In this document: piece by piece, positions 10,731 to 19,283 of the stretch
Layout of the letters: each line of letters opens with the position of its first letter
Position numbering within the stretch: position 1 is the stretch's first letter
Assembly: GCA_029779845.1 (NCBI GenBank)
Contig: JAKOZT010000075.1
Span: 1 to 40,004, forward strand
Origin: Pseudomonadota bacterium
GTDB taxonomy: Bacteria > Pseudomonadota > Gammaproteobacteria > Burkholderiales > Burkholderiaceae_C
Direction: 5' to 3'
Length of the DNA stretch: 40,004 nt
Notes under the pieces: generated by a model
Seen by the model: only the letters and a program-made list of their open reading frames with translations
Databases searched by the model: none
Told to the model about the DNA's origin: nothing
Position numbers and translations under genes: made by a program

Positions 10731-11978
10731 ATGCGCGCGGTGATCTGGTTCGTGCTGCTGTTCGTCGTCGCCGTGGTGGCGGCGACCACGCTGGGCGGCA
10801 ACGACGGCCTGGTCAGCATCTACTGGGCCGGCCAGCGGCTCGACCTGTCGCTGAACCTGTTCCTGATCCTGCTGGCCGCGCTGTGCGCGCTGCTGGTGGT
10901 GGTGTTCAACGCGATCAACGCGCTGGTCGGCCTGCCGCGGCGCGCGCGCGAGTGGCGCGTCTCGCGGCGCGACCGCGCCGCGCAGGCGGCGCTGCGCGAG
11001 GCGCTGGCGCAGTACTTCGGCGGCCGCTACAGCCGCGCGCAGAAGGCCGCGCAGCGCGCGCTGACCATCCAGGCCGACACGCCCGAACTCGTGCACGACC
11101 ACGAATTCGGCGTGCTCGGCCACCTGCTTTGCGCCGGCAGCGCGCACCGCCTGCAGGATCGCGCCGCGCGCGACCGCGCGATCGAACAGGCGCTCGAACT
11201 GTCGCGCCAGAACCCGCCGGCGCGCGCGGCCGAAGAGGGCGCGCGGCTGCTCGCCGCCGAATGGGCGCTCGACGACCGCGACGCCGAGCGTGCGCTCGAA
11301 CTGCTGGGCGCGCTGCCCACCGGCGTGGCGCGCCGCACCCACGCGCTGCGGCTGCGCCTGCAGGCCACGCGCCTGGGACGGCAGCCGCAGGAAGCGCTCA
11401 AGACCGCGCGGCTGCTGGCCAAGCACCAGGGCTTCTCGAAGGAAGCGGCGCAAGGCCTGCTGCGCTCGCTCGCCTTCGAATCGCTCGACGGGGCACGCGA
11501 CGTCGATCAGTTGCGCCGCGTCTGGCTGCAGCTCGACGCGCTCGACCGCCGCGATGCCTTCGTCGCCGCGCGCGCCGCGACCCGCGCGGCGCGCTGGGGC
11601 GCGGGCGACGAAGCGCGCGGCTGGCTGCGCCCGTTCTGGGATCGCCTGCCCGAACTCAGCGCCGATGAACGCGCCGCGCTCGCGCTGGCGCTCGCCGAGG
11701 CGACACAGGGCCTGGGCGTCGAATGGCTGCCGCGTCTCGAAGCCGCGGCGCAGGCGCACGGCCGCGAGCCGGCGATGGGCTACGCCGTCGGCATCGCGCT
11801 GGCCGAGCGCCAGCTGTGGGGCAAGGCGCGCCGCCTGCTCGAAGACGCCGCCGCCGACCCCGCGCTGCAAGCCGCCGCGCGCCGCAAGGCCTGGCTGACG
11901 CTGGCGCGCATCGCCGCCGAGGAAGGCGACGCCGAACGCGCCGCGCGCGCCTACGAATCCGCCGCCACGCTGGCCTGA
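10731..11978 (+). CDS. hemY: HemY family TPR membrane protein
   Basis: 415 residues with two N-terminal membrane helices (about 4-24 and 41-63) joined by the short loop GGNDGLVSIYWAGQRLDLS, which is typical of the HemY N-terminal domain. The remainder is a chain of alanine/arginine-rich helical pairs of TPR type, ending in W-L-T-L-A-R-I-A-A-E-E-G-D-A-E-R-A-A-R-A-Y-E. It is the proteobacterial HemY of hemCDXY operons, not the protoporphyrinogen oxidase of the same name in Bacillus. Its biochemical role is unsettled; an interaction or scaffolding role in protoheme synthesis is assumed. The gene closes the operon; tRNA-Arg begins 40 bases after the stop. Confidence 0.9.
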   Translation: MRAVIWFVLLFVVAVVAATTLGGNDGLVSIYWAGQRLDLSLNLFLILLAALCALLVVVFNAINALVGLPRRAREWRVSRRDRAAQAALREALAQYFGGRYSRAQKAAQRALTIQADTPELVHDHEFGVLGHLLCAGSAHRLQDRAARDRAIEQALELSRQNPPARAAEEGARLLAAEWALDDRDAERALELLGALPTGVARRTHALRLRLQATRLGRQPQEALKTARLLAKHQGFSKEAAQGLLRSLAFESLDGARDVDQLRRVWLQLDALDRRDAFVAARAATRAARWGAGDEARGWLRPFWDRLPELSADERAALALALAEATQGLGVEWLPRLEAAAQAHGREPAMGYAVGIALAERQLWGKARRLLEDAAADPALQAAARRKAWLTLARIAAEEGDAERAARAYESAATLA

Positions 11979-12001
11979 GCGGGCCGCCGTGCAAAGCCTG
12001 C

Positions 12002-12007
12002 TATACT
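12002..12007 (+). promoter_or_regulatory. Candidate -10 box of the tRNA-Arg gene
   Basis: TATACT lies 11 bases before the mature 5' end of the tRNA and is followed by a GC-rich stretch like a stringent discriminator. No convincing -35 hexamer is present at normal spacing, so only the -10 element is supported. Transcription from hemY could also read into the tRNA. Confidence 0.4.
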
Positions 12008-12018
12008 GTGCGGCTCGC

Positions 12019-12095
12019 GCGGCTGTAGCTCAGTTGGATAGAGTACTTGGCTACGAACCAAGGGGTCGTGGGTTCGAATCCTGCCAGCCGCGCCA
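12019..12095 (+). tRNA. tRNA-Arg (anticodon ACG)
   Basis: All four arms fold. The acceptor stem GCGGCTG pairs with CAGCCGC, with discriminator G and an encoded CCA. The D arm is GCTC-AGTTGGATA-GAGT. The anticodon stem CTTGG/CCAAG holds the loop CTACGAA, whose centre ACG reads CGN arginine codons after A34 is converted to inosine. The T arm contains TTCGAAT. The tRNA is 77 bases with CCA. It stands alone after hemY and is followed nine bases later by a strong terminator hairpin. It also marks the border to the accessory region. Confidence 0.97.
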
Positions 12096-12103
12096 CCATT
12101 GAC

Positions 12104-12143
12104 GAGGGTTAGCAGCTGAATGGCTGCTAACCCTCTTTGCTTT
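12104..12143 (+). terminator. Rho-independent terminator after tRNA-Arg
   Basis: A perfect 13-bp stem (12104-12116 with 12123-12135, arm GAGGGTTAGCAGC) closes a six-base loop and is followed by the T-rich tail TTTGCTTT. It ends the hemY/tRNA transcript before the minus-strand MscS gene. The 86 bases between this hairpin and the end of the channel gene hold nothing I can identify. Confidence 0.85.
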
Positions 12144-12229
12144 CTGCGTGACTGCACCTTGTTGGCCGCCTCCACCAGACGCACGATCGTGGCGGTCGCG
12201 CAATGCCGGGGCAACCGTGCTCGGCTCGA

Positions 12230-12769
12230 TCACGGCAGCGAGCGCGCGATCCGGATCACCGTGCTGCTCATCATGACGGCGTTCGGAACGATGACTTCGT
12301 GTTTGTCGCCGTCGAGAAGCACGGTGAACCCCAGCGAAATGACTTCGACCGTGGCGGTGGTCAGGCCCACAGGCGAGGCCAGTTGAATGGTGTCGCCGAC
12401 GCGAATCTGCCGGTACAGCACCAGGGAGAAGCCCGCTACGAGATTGCCGAGCGTGTTCTGGGCAGCCAGGCCCACCACGACCGAAACCACGCTGACCCCT
12501 GCCAGCAGCGCCGTGCCCAGTGAGTGCAGTTCTGGAACCAGGTGCGCATAGAGAACGAACCCGACCAGGTAGGTCATCAGCTGCGCCAAGGCGCTGATGA
12601 ACTGCAGCGCCGTGACGTCCGACAAATGTTGCGAGACGCGCCGCGTGCCGCCGCGGATCAGCACGACCAGGACGGAGGCGAGCGCGAAGACCAGCGCGCC
12701 CAGAACCGTTGCCCCGACCAGCGTGCCGGGATTCAGCCAGCCGCCGCCGACATCAAGCATGCTCTTCAC
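12230..12769 (-). CDS. Short MscS-family mechanosensitive channel protein
   Basis: 179 residues with three hydrophobic segments (about 15-37, 58-78 and 86-108). The last merges into the pore-lining glycine/alanine-rich helix GLAAQNTLGNLVAGF, followed by the MscS beta domain (RQIRVGDTIQL to EVIVPNAVMMSS). It stops right after the beta domain, so the larger C-terminal vestibule of E. coli MscS (286 residues) is absent; many short family members look like this. It would open on membrane tension during osmotic downshift. The start is uncertain: a GTG at 12769 overlaps the stop of the upstream remnant (GTGA), and an ATG at 12760 would drop three residues. Its 5' end sits exactly on the junction with the broken beta-barrel gene, so it may have lost its own leader. 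Confidence 0.8.
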   Translation of the reverse strand: MKSMLDVGGGWLNPGTLVGATVLGALVFALASVLVVLIRGGTRRVSQHLSDVTALQFISALAQLMTYLVGFVLYAHLVPELHSLGTALLAGVSVVSVVVGLAAQNTLGNLVAGFSLVLYRQIRVGDTIQLASPVGLTTATVEVISLGFTVLLDGDKHEVIVPNAVMMSSTVIRIARSLP

Positions 12770-12897
12770 CCGACGTGACGGTCGCCCCGCCGCCCCTCGC
12801 GCACGCCGGCCACGGGGCGCAATGGGCCGGGACTGGCCCGCGTGTCGAAGTCGATGTTGGAGGGCTGGGTGTAGACATCGTCGGCAAACGGGTTCAT
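12766..12897 (-). pseudogene. 5' remnant of a heme-binding beta-barrel (nitrobindin/FABP-like) gene
   Basis: A 43-codon open frame whose residues 7-34 (DDVYTQPSNIDFDT, GPLRPVAGV, EGRRG) align with the N-terminus of the intact gene at 19499-20131 (QDVYTEPATIDFDT, GPLRPMAGV, EGERG). By hand about 73 of 93 aligned bases agree. Homology ends after the EGRRG element, and a TGA follows five codons later at the GTG of the MscS gene. The intact protein has 210 residues, so roughly four fifths is missing. The conserved tryptophan after AGV is replaced by arginine, consistent with decay. Same orientation as the intact copy. Confidence 0.8.
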
Positions 12898-13056
12898 TGG
12901 CCAGTGTTGCACCGGGATCCTCGCGACCGGGTCGCTGTCCGGCCCGGCCGCCGTGGATGAAGGCGACTGTCCAGTCTAGCGCGCAGGGCTTGTGCTGCGC
13001 ACGTGCCCGAGCCGGTAAGCTCGAGGCTCCGTGGCCACGAGGTGCGCGAGGAATCG

Positions 13057-14010
13057 ATGGAGTTCAAGGACTACTACGAAACGCTCGGAGTGCCTCGTGA
13101 GGCGCCGGCGGACGACATCAAGCAGGCGTACCGCAAACTGGCGCGCAAGTACCACCCGGACGTCAGCAAGGAACCCGATGCCGAGGCCCGTTTCAAGGCG
13201 GTCCGCGAAGCCTACGACGTGCTGAAGGACGCGGACAAGCGCGCCGCCTACGACGCCGTCGGGCGTCGCAGCGGCGGCGAGGACTTCCAGCCGCCGCCCG
13301 GCTGGGACGCCGGCTACGAGTTCCACGGCGCCGGCCCGGGCGCCGACGGCTACGGCAGCGCACAGGATCACAGCGACTTCTTCGAGGCCCTCTTCGGCCG
13401 CGCAGCGCGCGAGGCCGGCGCGCGCCGCGCCGCCGGCGCGAACCTTCGCGGCGAGGATCATCACGCCAAGGTGCTGATCGACCTCGAGGATGCCTACGCG
13501 GGCACCCGGCGCAACATCACCCTGCGCATGCCGGCCTTCGACGAGCAAGGCCGCGGCGTGCTGCGGGAGCGGACCTTGGAGGTGGCCATTCCGCGCGGAG
13601 TCTGCGAAGGCCAGCACCTGCGCCTGGCCGGCCAGGGCGGCCCCGGCCTGGGCAGCGGCGCGGCGGGCGACCTGTTCCTCGAGATCGGATTCAATCCGCA
13701 CCGCCGCTACCGCGTCGACGGCCGCGACGTCTACGTCGACCTGCCGCTCGCACCGTGGGAAGCCGCGCTCGGCGCCGCTGTCGTCGTGACGATGCCAGAC
13801 GGCGAGGTCCAGCTGAACATCCCACCCGGCTCCGCGGCCGGCCGCAAGCTGCGGTTGAAAGGCAAGGGCATCCCCGGCGACCCGGCGGGTGACCTGTATG
13901 CCGTGCTGACGATCGTGCTGCCGCCCGCGGGCGACGACGCCCTCAAGCGGGCCTACGAGGCGCTGAAAGCCGCAGCCGGCCCGCAGTTCAACCCCAGGAG
14001 CAGCTTATGA
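13057..14010 (+). CDS. cbpA: DnaJ-family co-chaperone CbpA
   Basis: 317 residues. The J-domain (about 4-70) has HPD at 33-35 in KYHPDVSKE and stimulates DnaK ATPase. A glycine-rich linker follows, then two beta-sandwich substrate-binding domains ([44 protein letters not shown]). The cysteine-rich zinc finger of DnaJ is absent, so this is a class II protein of CbpA type. I chose the ATG at 13057, which has GAGGA eight bases upstream; an in-frame ATG at 13003 would add 18 unrelated residues. The next gene is its modulator cbpM, overlapping by ATGA. The 277-base gap upstream holds the beta-barrel remnant and no clear promoter. Confidence 0.95.
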   Translation: MEFKDYYETLGVPREAPADDIKQAYRKLARKYHPDVSKEPDAEARFKAVREAYDVLKDADKRAAYDAVGRRSGGEDFQPPPGWDAGYEFHGAGPGADGYGSAQDHSDFFEALFGRAAREAGARRAAGANLRGEDHHAKVLIDLEDAYAGTRRNITLRMPAFDEQGRGVLRERTLEVAIPRGVCEGQHLRLAGQGGPGLGSGAAGDLFLEIGFNPHRRYRVDGRDVYVDLPLAPWEAALGAAVVVTMPDGEVQLNIPPGSAAGRKLRLKGKGIPGDPAGDLYAVLTIVLPPAGDDALKRAYEALKAAAGPQFNPRSSL

Positions 14011-14318
14011 GCGAGCAGCACACGGTGTCGGTCGAGGTGCTCGGCGACGGCGTCGAACTGACGCTGGTCGAACTCTGCCGCGCCAGCCGCACGGCCGAGG
14101 AGCAGGTGCGCGTCTGGATTGTCGAGGGCGTCCTCGCCCCGACCGGTTCGGGGCCGGCCGACTGGCGTTTCGGCGGGGCCGCGGTTCACCGCGCGCGCCT
14201 TGCCCGCGCGCTGTCGCAGGATCTCGAGGTCAACGTGCCGGGCGTGGCGCTCGCGCTCGACCTGATCGACGAGATCGAGGACCTGAAGGCAAGGCTGCGC
14301 CGCGCGGGCCTGCGCTGA
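14007..14318 (+). CDS. cbpM: Chaperone modulator CbpM
   Basis: 103 residues with a MerR-like fold pattern: an N-terminal strand pair ([21 protein letters not shown]), a middle helix with [13 protein letters not shown], an [15 protein letters not shown] helix and a C-terminal heptad helix. CbpM binds the CbpA J-domain and blocks its interaction with DnaK. Start inside the cbpA stop codon (ATGA) makes the pair co-translated, giving inhibitor and chaperone in fixed ratio, as in E. coli. Confidence 0.9.
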   Translation: MSEQHTVSVEVLGDGVELTLVELCRASRTAEEQVRVWIVEGVLAPTGSGPADWRFGGAAVHRARLARALSQDLEVNVPGVALALDLIDEIEDLKARLRRAGLR

Positions 14319-14337
14319 CGGACCGAGCGAGGCGGAA

Positions 14338-14366
14338 GACCTGACGCTGCGTCGGGGCGTCAGGTC
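14338..14366 (+). terminator. Hairpin after cbpM, possible terminator
   Basis: GACCTGACGC (14338-14347) and GCGTCAGGTC (14357-14366) form a perfect 10-bp stem with a nine-base loop 20 bases after the cbpM stop. No T-run follows, so it may be a weak terminator or an mRNA end-protecting structure. The 67 bases from here to the next ATG contain only a TAGACT -10-like hexamer at 14395-14400. Confidence 0.45.
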
Positions 14367-14433
14367 GTCGGGGAAGGTCTTGGCCCGGCCTCGCTAGACT
14401 GGAGCAACCGGAGTGTTGCCCTCGGAGGCAAAG

Positions 14434-16710
14434 ATGACCAAGCGACGCGACGTGCCGGGCATCCGGGCTTACGACGGCCCCGCAGGTGGCTGGGGTGCGC
14501 TGCGAGCCACCGCCCTGGCGGTGCGTCAGCAGATGGAGACCATCGAGGCGCCCATCGTGCTTCTGCGGACGAACCAGCCCACCGGCTTCGATTGCCCCGG
14601 TTGCGCCTGGCCCGACAAGGAGCATCGCTCGACGTTCCAGTTCTGCGAGAACGGCGCGAAGGCGGTGACCTGGGAGGCCACGACGAAGCGCGTGACGCCC
14701 GAGTTCTTCGAGAGTCGCACCGTGTCGTCGCTGCTGGCGCTGTCGGATTTCGAGCTCGAGGACTTCGGCCGCCTCACGCACCCGATGGCCTACGACGCGG
14801 CCACCGACCGGTTCCGCCCCGTCACGTGGGATGCGGCGTTCGCCCGCATCGGCGAAGTGCTGCGAAGCCTGCCGTCGCCGGACCAGGCCGAGTTCTACAC
14901 GTCGGGGCGCGCGTCCAACGAGGCGGCCTACCTCTTCCAGCTCTTCGCGCGGGAGTTCGGCACGAACAACTTCCCGGATTGTTCGAACATGTGCCACGAA
15001 GCGACGAGCGTGGGGCTTCCGCAGTCGATCGGCATCGGGAAGGGAACCGTGTCGTTGGCCGACTTCGATGAAACCGAGCTCATCCTGTCGATCGGGCACA
15101 ACCCCGGCACGAACCATCCACGCATGATGGGTACGCTGCACGAGGCCGCTCGCCGCAAGGTGCCGATCATCGTGTTCAACCCGCTGCGCGAGCGGGCGCT
15201 GGAGCGTTTCGCCGACCCGCAGAACTTTCTCGAGATGGCGACCTGCGCGTCCACGCAGATCGCGTCGACCTATCGCCAGGTCAAGGCCGGCGGGGACGCC
15301 GCCGCGCTCAAGGGGATCATGAAGGGTCTGCTGGCGCTGGAGGCCGCGCAAGGCAATGTGCTCGATCGAGAGTTCATCGCGACCCATACGCAGGGGTTCG
15401 ACGCGCTCGCAGCCGACCTCGAGGCCACGCCCTGGGAGGACATCGAAAAGCAGAGCGGTCTGGCCCGCGAGGAGCTCGATGAGGTCGCCGCCGCCTATGC
15501 GAAGTCCAACGCGACCATCGTCACGTACGGGATGGGCATCACGCAGCACAACACCGGCACGTCCAATGTGCGGCTCATCGCGGATCTCCTGCTGATGAGG
15601 GGCAACTTCGGCAAGCCCGGCGCCGGCATCTGCCCACTGCGCGGGCACTCCAACGTTCAGGGCAATCGGACCGTGGGGATCACGGAGAAGCCGTCGGCCG
15701 CGTTCCTGGCCGGCCTCGAGAAGGAGTTCGGGTTCAAGCCGCCCCAGGCCCACGGCCACGACGCCGTGCAGGCGATGCAGGCGATGATCGACGGCAAGGC
15801 AAAGGCGCTGATCTGCCTCGGCGGCAACTTCGCGGTGGCGCTCCCCGATCCCGCGCTGTGCTGCCCCGCCATGAAGGCGCTGGACCTGAGCGTTCACATG
15901 GGCACCAAGCTCAATCGCACGCACCTGCTGGTGGCCAGGGAGACCTTTGTGCTGCCGGTGCTGGGCCGCACCGAGCTGGATGTGCAGCAAGGCGTGCCGC
16001 AATCCATCACGGTGGAAGACTCGATGTCGATGGTCCACGCATCGGCGGGCAAGCTCACGCCGGCATCGGAGCACCTGCGATCCGAACCGGCGATCGTGGC
16101 AGGCATGGCGCATGCCGCGATGCCGCAGAGCAAGGTGGACTGGCTGGGGCTCGTGGCCGACTACGACCGAATCCGCGATCGGATCGAGCGCACGGTGCCC
16201 GGCTTCGAAGACTTCAACGAGCGCATCCGCGTTCCAGGCGGCTTCCGCCTGCCGCTGCCGCCCACCGAGCGCCGGTGGACGACGCCCAGCGGCAAAGCCG
16301 TGTTCTCCGTGTTCCCGGGGGTGCGCGAGAACTACGAGCCGTGGGACGACGACGTGCTGCGCCTGATCACCATCCGCAGCCACGACCAGTACAACACCAC
16401 GATCTATGGCATGGACGATCGCTACCGCGGCGTGTTCGGGCGGCGCGACGTGCTCTTCATGAACCCGATCGATCTCGAAACGCATGGCCTGGAGCACGGC
16501 GACCTGGTGGACATCGAGACGATCTCGACGGATCGCAGGCTGCGCCTGGAGAAGATCACCGTCATCGAGTACGGCATCGCTCCCGGCTCGGTGGCCGCGT
16601 ACTACCCGGAGGCCAACGTGCTGGTGCCCCTGGACTACATCGACAAGGAGTGCGGCACGCCTTCCTACAAGTCGATTCCCGTGCGGATCCTGCGGTCCGA
16701 GACGGCGTAG
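14434..16710 (+). CDS. YdeP/FdhF-type molybdopterin oxidoreductase
   Basis: 758 residues, a normal length for the YdeP branch of bis-MGD oxidoreductases. The N-terminus has C54-P-G-C57 and C71 in FCENG, the YdeP arrangement, rather than the four-cysteine cluster motif of true formate dehydrogenases. The likely molybdenum ligand is C187 in NMCHEATS, aligned with the selenocysteine/cysteine of FdhF, where the same His follows. Later come SIGHNPGTNHPRMM, the cofactor loops (PLRGHSNVQGNRTVG) and the C-terminal beta-barrel domain (RSHDQYNTTIYGMDDRYRG, GDLVDIE). Start at ATG 14434 with GGAGG at 14424-14428; a GTG at 14413 is less likely. YdeP is linked to acid resistance in E. coli, but its substrate is unknown. 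No FdhD or small electron-transfer subunit is nearby; the next genes encode a quinol oxidase. Confidence 0.9.
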   Translation: MTKRRDVPGIRAYDGPAGGWGALRATALAVRQQMETIEAPIVLLRTNQPTGFDCPGCAWPDKEHRSTFQFCENGAKAVTWEATTKRVTPEFFESRTVSSLLALSDFELEDFGRLTHPMAYDAATDRFRPVTWDAAFARIGEVLRSLPSPDQAEFYTSGRASNEAAYLFQLFAREFGTNNFPDCSNMCHEATSVGLPQSIGIGKGTVSLADFDETELILSIGHNPGTNHPRMMGTLHEAARRKVPIIVFNPLRERALERFADPQNFLEMATCASTQIASTYRQVKAGGDAAALKGIMKGLLALEAAQGNVLDREFIATHTQGFDALAADLEATPWEDIEKQSGLAREELDEVAAAYAKSNATIVTYGMGITQHNTGTSNVRLIADLLLMRGNFGKPGAGICPLRGHSNVQGNRTVGITEKPSAAFLAGLEKEFGFKPPQAHGHDAVQAMQAMIDGKAKALICLGGNFAVALPDPALCCPAMKALDLSVHMGTKLNRTHLLVARETFVLPVLGRTELDVQQGVPQSITVEDSMSMVHASAGKLTPASEHLRSEPAIVAGMAHAAMPQSKVDWLGLVADYDRIRDRIERTVPGFEDFNERIRVPGGFRLPLPPTERRWTTPSGKAVFSVFPGVRENYEPWDDDVLRLITIRSHDQYNTTIYGMDDRYRGVFGRRDVLFMNPIDLETHGLEHGDLVDIETISTDRRLRLEKITVIEYGIAPGSVAAYYPEANVLVPLDYIDKECGTPSYKSIPVRILRSETA

Positions 16711-16728
16711 ACGCCAAGGGCGTCGACG

Positions 16729-16759
16729 CCGCGACGCGGTCGCGCGCAGTGCGTCGCGG
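16729..16759 (+). other. Hairpin between the oxidoreductase and cydA
   Basis: CCGCGACGC (16729-16737) pairs perfectly with GCGTCGCGG (16751-16759) around a 13-base loop in the 93-base gap. It lacks a T-tail, so it is more likely an mRNA structure separating the oxidoreductase from cydA than a true terminator. No FNR/ANR-like half-sites are visible in the gap. Confidence 0.4.
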
Positions 16760-16803
16760 GGTCGGCACCGCTGCGCTGCCTCTACAGCGAAGAGGGGACT
16801 TTC

Positions 16804-18201
16804 ATGGAAATGTTCGACGCGCTCCACCTGGCGCGACTGCAGTTCGCCTTCACGGTGTCGGTCCACATCGTCTTCCCCGCCATCAGCATCGGAATGGCCA
16901 GCTTCCTCGCGGTCCTGGAGTGGCGATGGCTGGCCAGCGGGGCGCAGGTCTACAAGGACATGTTCCTCTTCTGGTCGAAGATCTTCGCCATCAGCTTCGG
17001 CATGGGCGTCGTCTCGGGTGTCGTGATGGCCTACGAGTTCGGCACGAACTGGAGCGGGTTCTCGCGCGTCGCCGGGGACATCACGGGCCCCTTGCTGACC
17101 TACGAGGTGCTGACCGCCTTCTTCCTGGAGGCGGGCTTCCTCGGCGTCATGCTGTTCGGGTGGCGGCGCGTCAGCCCGCGCGCGCACTTCTTCGCGACCT
17201 TCATGGTCGCGCTCGGGACGCTGATCTCCACGTTCTGGATCCTCTCGTCCAACAGTTTCATGCAGACGCCCCAGGGATTCGCGATCGAGAACGGCCGGAT
17301 CGTTCCGGTGGATTGGTGGAAGGTCATCTTCAATCCTTCCTTCCCGTATCGCTTGGCGCACATGTCCATCGCGGCATTCCTGGTGGCCGGCTTCATCGTG
17401 GCGGCGTGCGGCGCCTGGCATCTGCTGCGCGGCCGCCGCGACGAGCCGATCAGGCGCAGCTTCTCGATGGCGCTGTGGATCCTGCTGCTGATGACACCCA
17501 TCCAGGTCCTGGTCGGCGACGCACACGGCCTGAACACGCTCGAACACCAACCCGCAAAGATCGCGGCCATCGAGGGGCTGTGGGAGACGGAGAAGGGCGG
17601 CACCGCGCTGAACCTGTTCGGGCTGCCGGACATGCAGGCCGAGGAGACCCGCTACGCGGTGAAGGTCCCCCGCCTCGGCAGCCTGATCCTGACGCATTCC
17701 TGGGATGGAGAGATTCGCGGCCTCAAGGAATTCCCGCCGCAGGACAGGCCCTACTCGCCCATCGTCTTCTGGTCTTTCCGCCTGATGGTCGGCCTGGGGG
17801 TGCTGATGCTGGCGACCGCCGGCCTGGGCCTCGCCCTTCGCAGAGGGGGGCGCTTGTACGAATCCCGCTGGTTCCAGCGGCTCGTGCTCTGCATGGGCCC
17901 GTCCGGAATCGTCGCGCTGCTTGCCGGCTGGGTGACCACCGAGGTGGGGCGGCAGCCCTGGACGGTGTACGGCGTGCTGCGCACGGCCGATTCCGTCTCG
18001 CCCATCGCAGCGCAGCAGGCGGGCGTGTCGCTGCTGATCCTGGTGGTCGTCTACGCCCTCGTGTTCGGCGCGGGCGTGTACTACATGCTCAAGCTGATGA
18101 AGCACGGTCCTGCCGTCCAGGCACGTACCGACGCGCGCCGCCACCCCGGCCTGAGCAAGCGGGCGCTATCGAAGTCGTTCGAAGTGACATCGAAGGAGTG
18201 A
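16804..18201 (+). CDS. cydA: Cytochrome bd quinol oxidase subunit I, short-Q-loop (CIO) type
   Basis: 465-residue integral membrane subunit that oxidises quinol and reduces oxygen to water. Heme ligands by alignment are H21 (high-spin b), H186 in YRLAHMS and M328 in FRLMVGLG; GRQPWTVYGVLRT near the C-terminus is diagnostic. E. coli has its methionine ligand at 393; the 65-residue difference after H186 corresponds to a short quinol-binding Q loop, the form seen in cyanide-insensitive oxidases. A ribosome binding site (AGAGGGG) lies five to ten bases before the ATG. The cydB start follows after four bases. Such oxidases work at low oxygen and under nitric oxide, cyanide or peroxide stress, in keeping with the heme-binding and chaperone genes around it. 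Confidence 0.95.
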   Translation: MEMFDALHLARLQFAFTVSVHIVFPAISIGMASFLAVLEWRWLASGAQVYKDMFLFWSKIFAISFGMGVVSGVVMAYEFGTNWSGFSRVAGDITGPLLTYEVLTAFFLEAGFLGVMLFGWRRVSPRAHFFATFMVALGTLISTFWILSSNSFMQTPQGFAIENGRIVPVDWWKVIFNPSFPYRLAHMSIAAFLVAGFIVAACGAWHLLRGRRDEPIRRSFSMALWILLLMTPIQVLVGDAHGLNTLEHQPAKIAAIEGLWETEKGGTALNLFGLPDMQAEETRYAVKVPRLGSLILTHSWDGEIRGLKEFPPQDRPYSPIVFWSFRLMVGLGVLMLATAGLGLALRRGGRLYESRWFQRLVLCMGPSGIVALLAGWVTTEVGRQPWTVYGVLRTADSVSPIAAQQAGVSLLILVVVYALVFGAGVYYMLKLMKHGPAVQARTDARRHPGLSKRALSKSFEVTSKE

Positions 18202-18205
18202 GGCC

Positions 18206-19216
18206 ATGCAGTTCGACCTTCCCGTCGTCTGGGCATCCATCATCGGCCTGGGCGTCTTCCTCTATGTCGTGCTCGACGGATTCGACCTGGGGATCGGCCT
18301 GCTGTTCCCGTTCCTCGAAGACAAGAGCGACCGCCAGGTGATGCTCAACACCGTCGCGCCCGTCTGGGACGGCAACGAAACCTTTCTCGTGCTCGGCGGG
18401 GCGGGGCTGTACGGCGCATTTCCGGTCGCCTACTCGACGCTGCTGCCGGCCAACTACCTGCCGCTCATCCTGATGGTGGTGGGCTTGATCTTCCGCGGCG
18501 CCGCGTTCGAGCTTCGCGCCAAGGCCACGCGGACTCAGCATGCCTGGGATCTCGCCTTCATGGGCGGCTCCGCGCTGGCCGCGTTCTGCCAGGGCATCGT
18601 GCTCGGTTCACTGCTTCAGGGGATCCGGATCGTGGACGGGCAATTCGCAGGCGGGCCTTTCGACTGGCTGTCGCCGTTCAGCGTCTTCTGCGGCATGGGC
18701 GTGCTGGTGACCTATGCCACCCTGGGCTGCGGCTGGCTGATCATGAAGACCGACGGCGAACTCCAGCGCAAGATGCGCATGCTGATGCGGCCGCTGGCGG
18801 GTGTCCTGCTGGTCATGGTCGGCGCGGTGAGCTTGTGGACCGTCGTGGCGCTGCCCGCGGTGGCGCATCGCTGGTTCGGCAGCGGCAACCTCGTCTGGTT
18901 CCTGCCCGTACCCGTGCTCGTGGTGGCCTGCGTGATCGGCATCTTCCGCTCGGTGAGCCGGGAGCACGAAGCGTCGCCGTTCCTGCTGACGCTGGCTCTG
19001 TGCTTTCTCGGCTACAGCGGTCTCGTCATCAGCATCTGGCCGAACATCGTGCCGCCCTCTCTGACGATCTGGGAGGCATCGTCCAGTCCCTCGAGTCAGC
19101 TCTTTTCCCTGGTCGGCACGGTCATCGTCCTGCCGATCATCCTCGTCTACAGCGCGCTGCAGTACAAGGTCTTCCACGGCAAGGTGCGCGCCGGCGACGC
19201 CGGGTACCACCACTAG
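18206..19216 (+). CDS. cydB: Cytochrome bd quinol oxidase subunit II
   Basis: 336 residues with about eight to nine membrane helices. The start FDLPVVWASIIGLGVFLYVVLDGFDLGIG and the motif WDGNETFLVLGGAGLYGAFP are the CydB hallmark. Later elements are L-R-A-K-A-T-R and a C-terminal LVGTVIVLPIILVYSALQYKVF. It pairs with CydA to form the oxidase and carries no heme itself. The Shine-Dalgarno GGAG overlaps the cydA stop codon, so the two are coupled. No cydDC exporter genes occur in the window. Confidence 0.95.
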   Translation: MQFDLPVVWASIIGLGVFLYVVLDGFDLGIGLLFPFLEDKSDRQVMLNTVAPVWDGNETFLVLGGAGLYGAFPVAYSTLLPANYLPLILMVVGLIFRGAAFELRAKATRTQHAWDLAFMGGSALAAFCQGIVLGSLLQGIRIVDGQFAGGPFDWLSPFSVFCGMGVLVTYATLGCGWLIMKTDGELQRKMRMLMRPLAGVLLVMVGAVSLWTVVALPAVAHRWFGSGNLVWFLPVPVLVVACVIGIFRSVSREHEASPFLLTLALCFLGYSGLVISIWPNIVPPSLTIWEASSSPSSQLFSLVGTVIVLPIILVYSALQYKVFHGKVRAGDAGYHH

Positions 19217-19283
19217 CCGGTGCCGATCCAAGGGCGCCCATTCGGGCTTGCGCCGGATGCGACAAAAGAACGGCCTTTCGAGC

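Noticed and set aside
11951..12214. Minus-strand frame containing RIRTHDPLVRSQVLYPTEL
   Set aside because: This peptide is a well-known false translation of the antisense strand of a tRNA gene, here tRNA-Arg.
12144..12229. Possible P-type ATPase scrap (IVRLVEAANKV on the minus strand)
   Set aside because: The similarity is too short to separate from chance, and no neighbouring ATPase motif exists.
14230..18144. Minus-strand open frame of about 1,300 codons opposite the oxidoreductase and cydA
   Set aside because: Both plus-strand genes show full catalytic motifs and ribosome binding sites; the antisense translation has no recognisable features.
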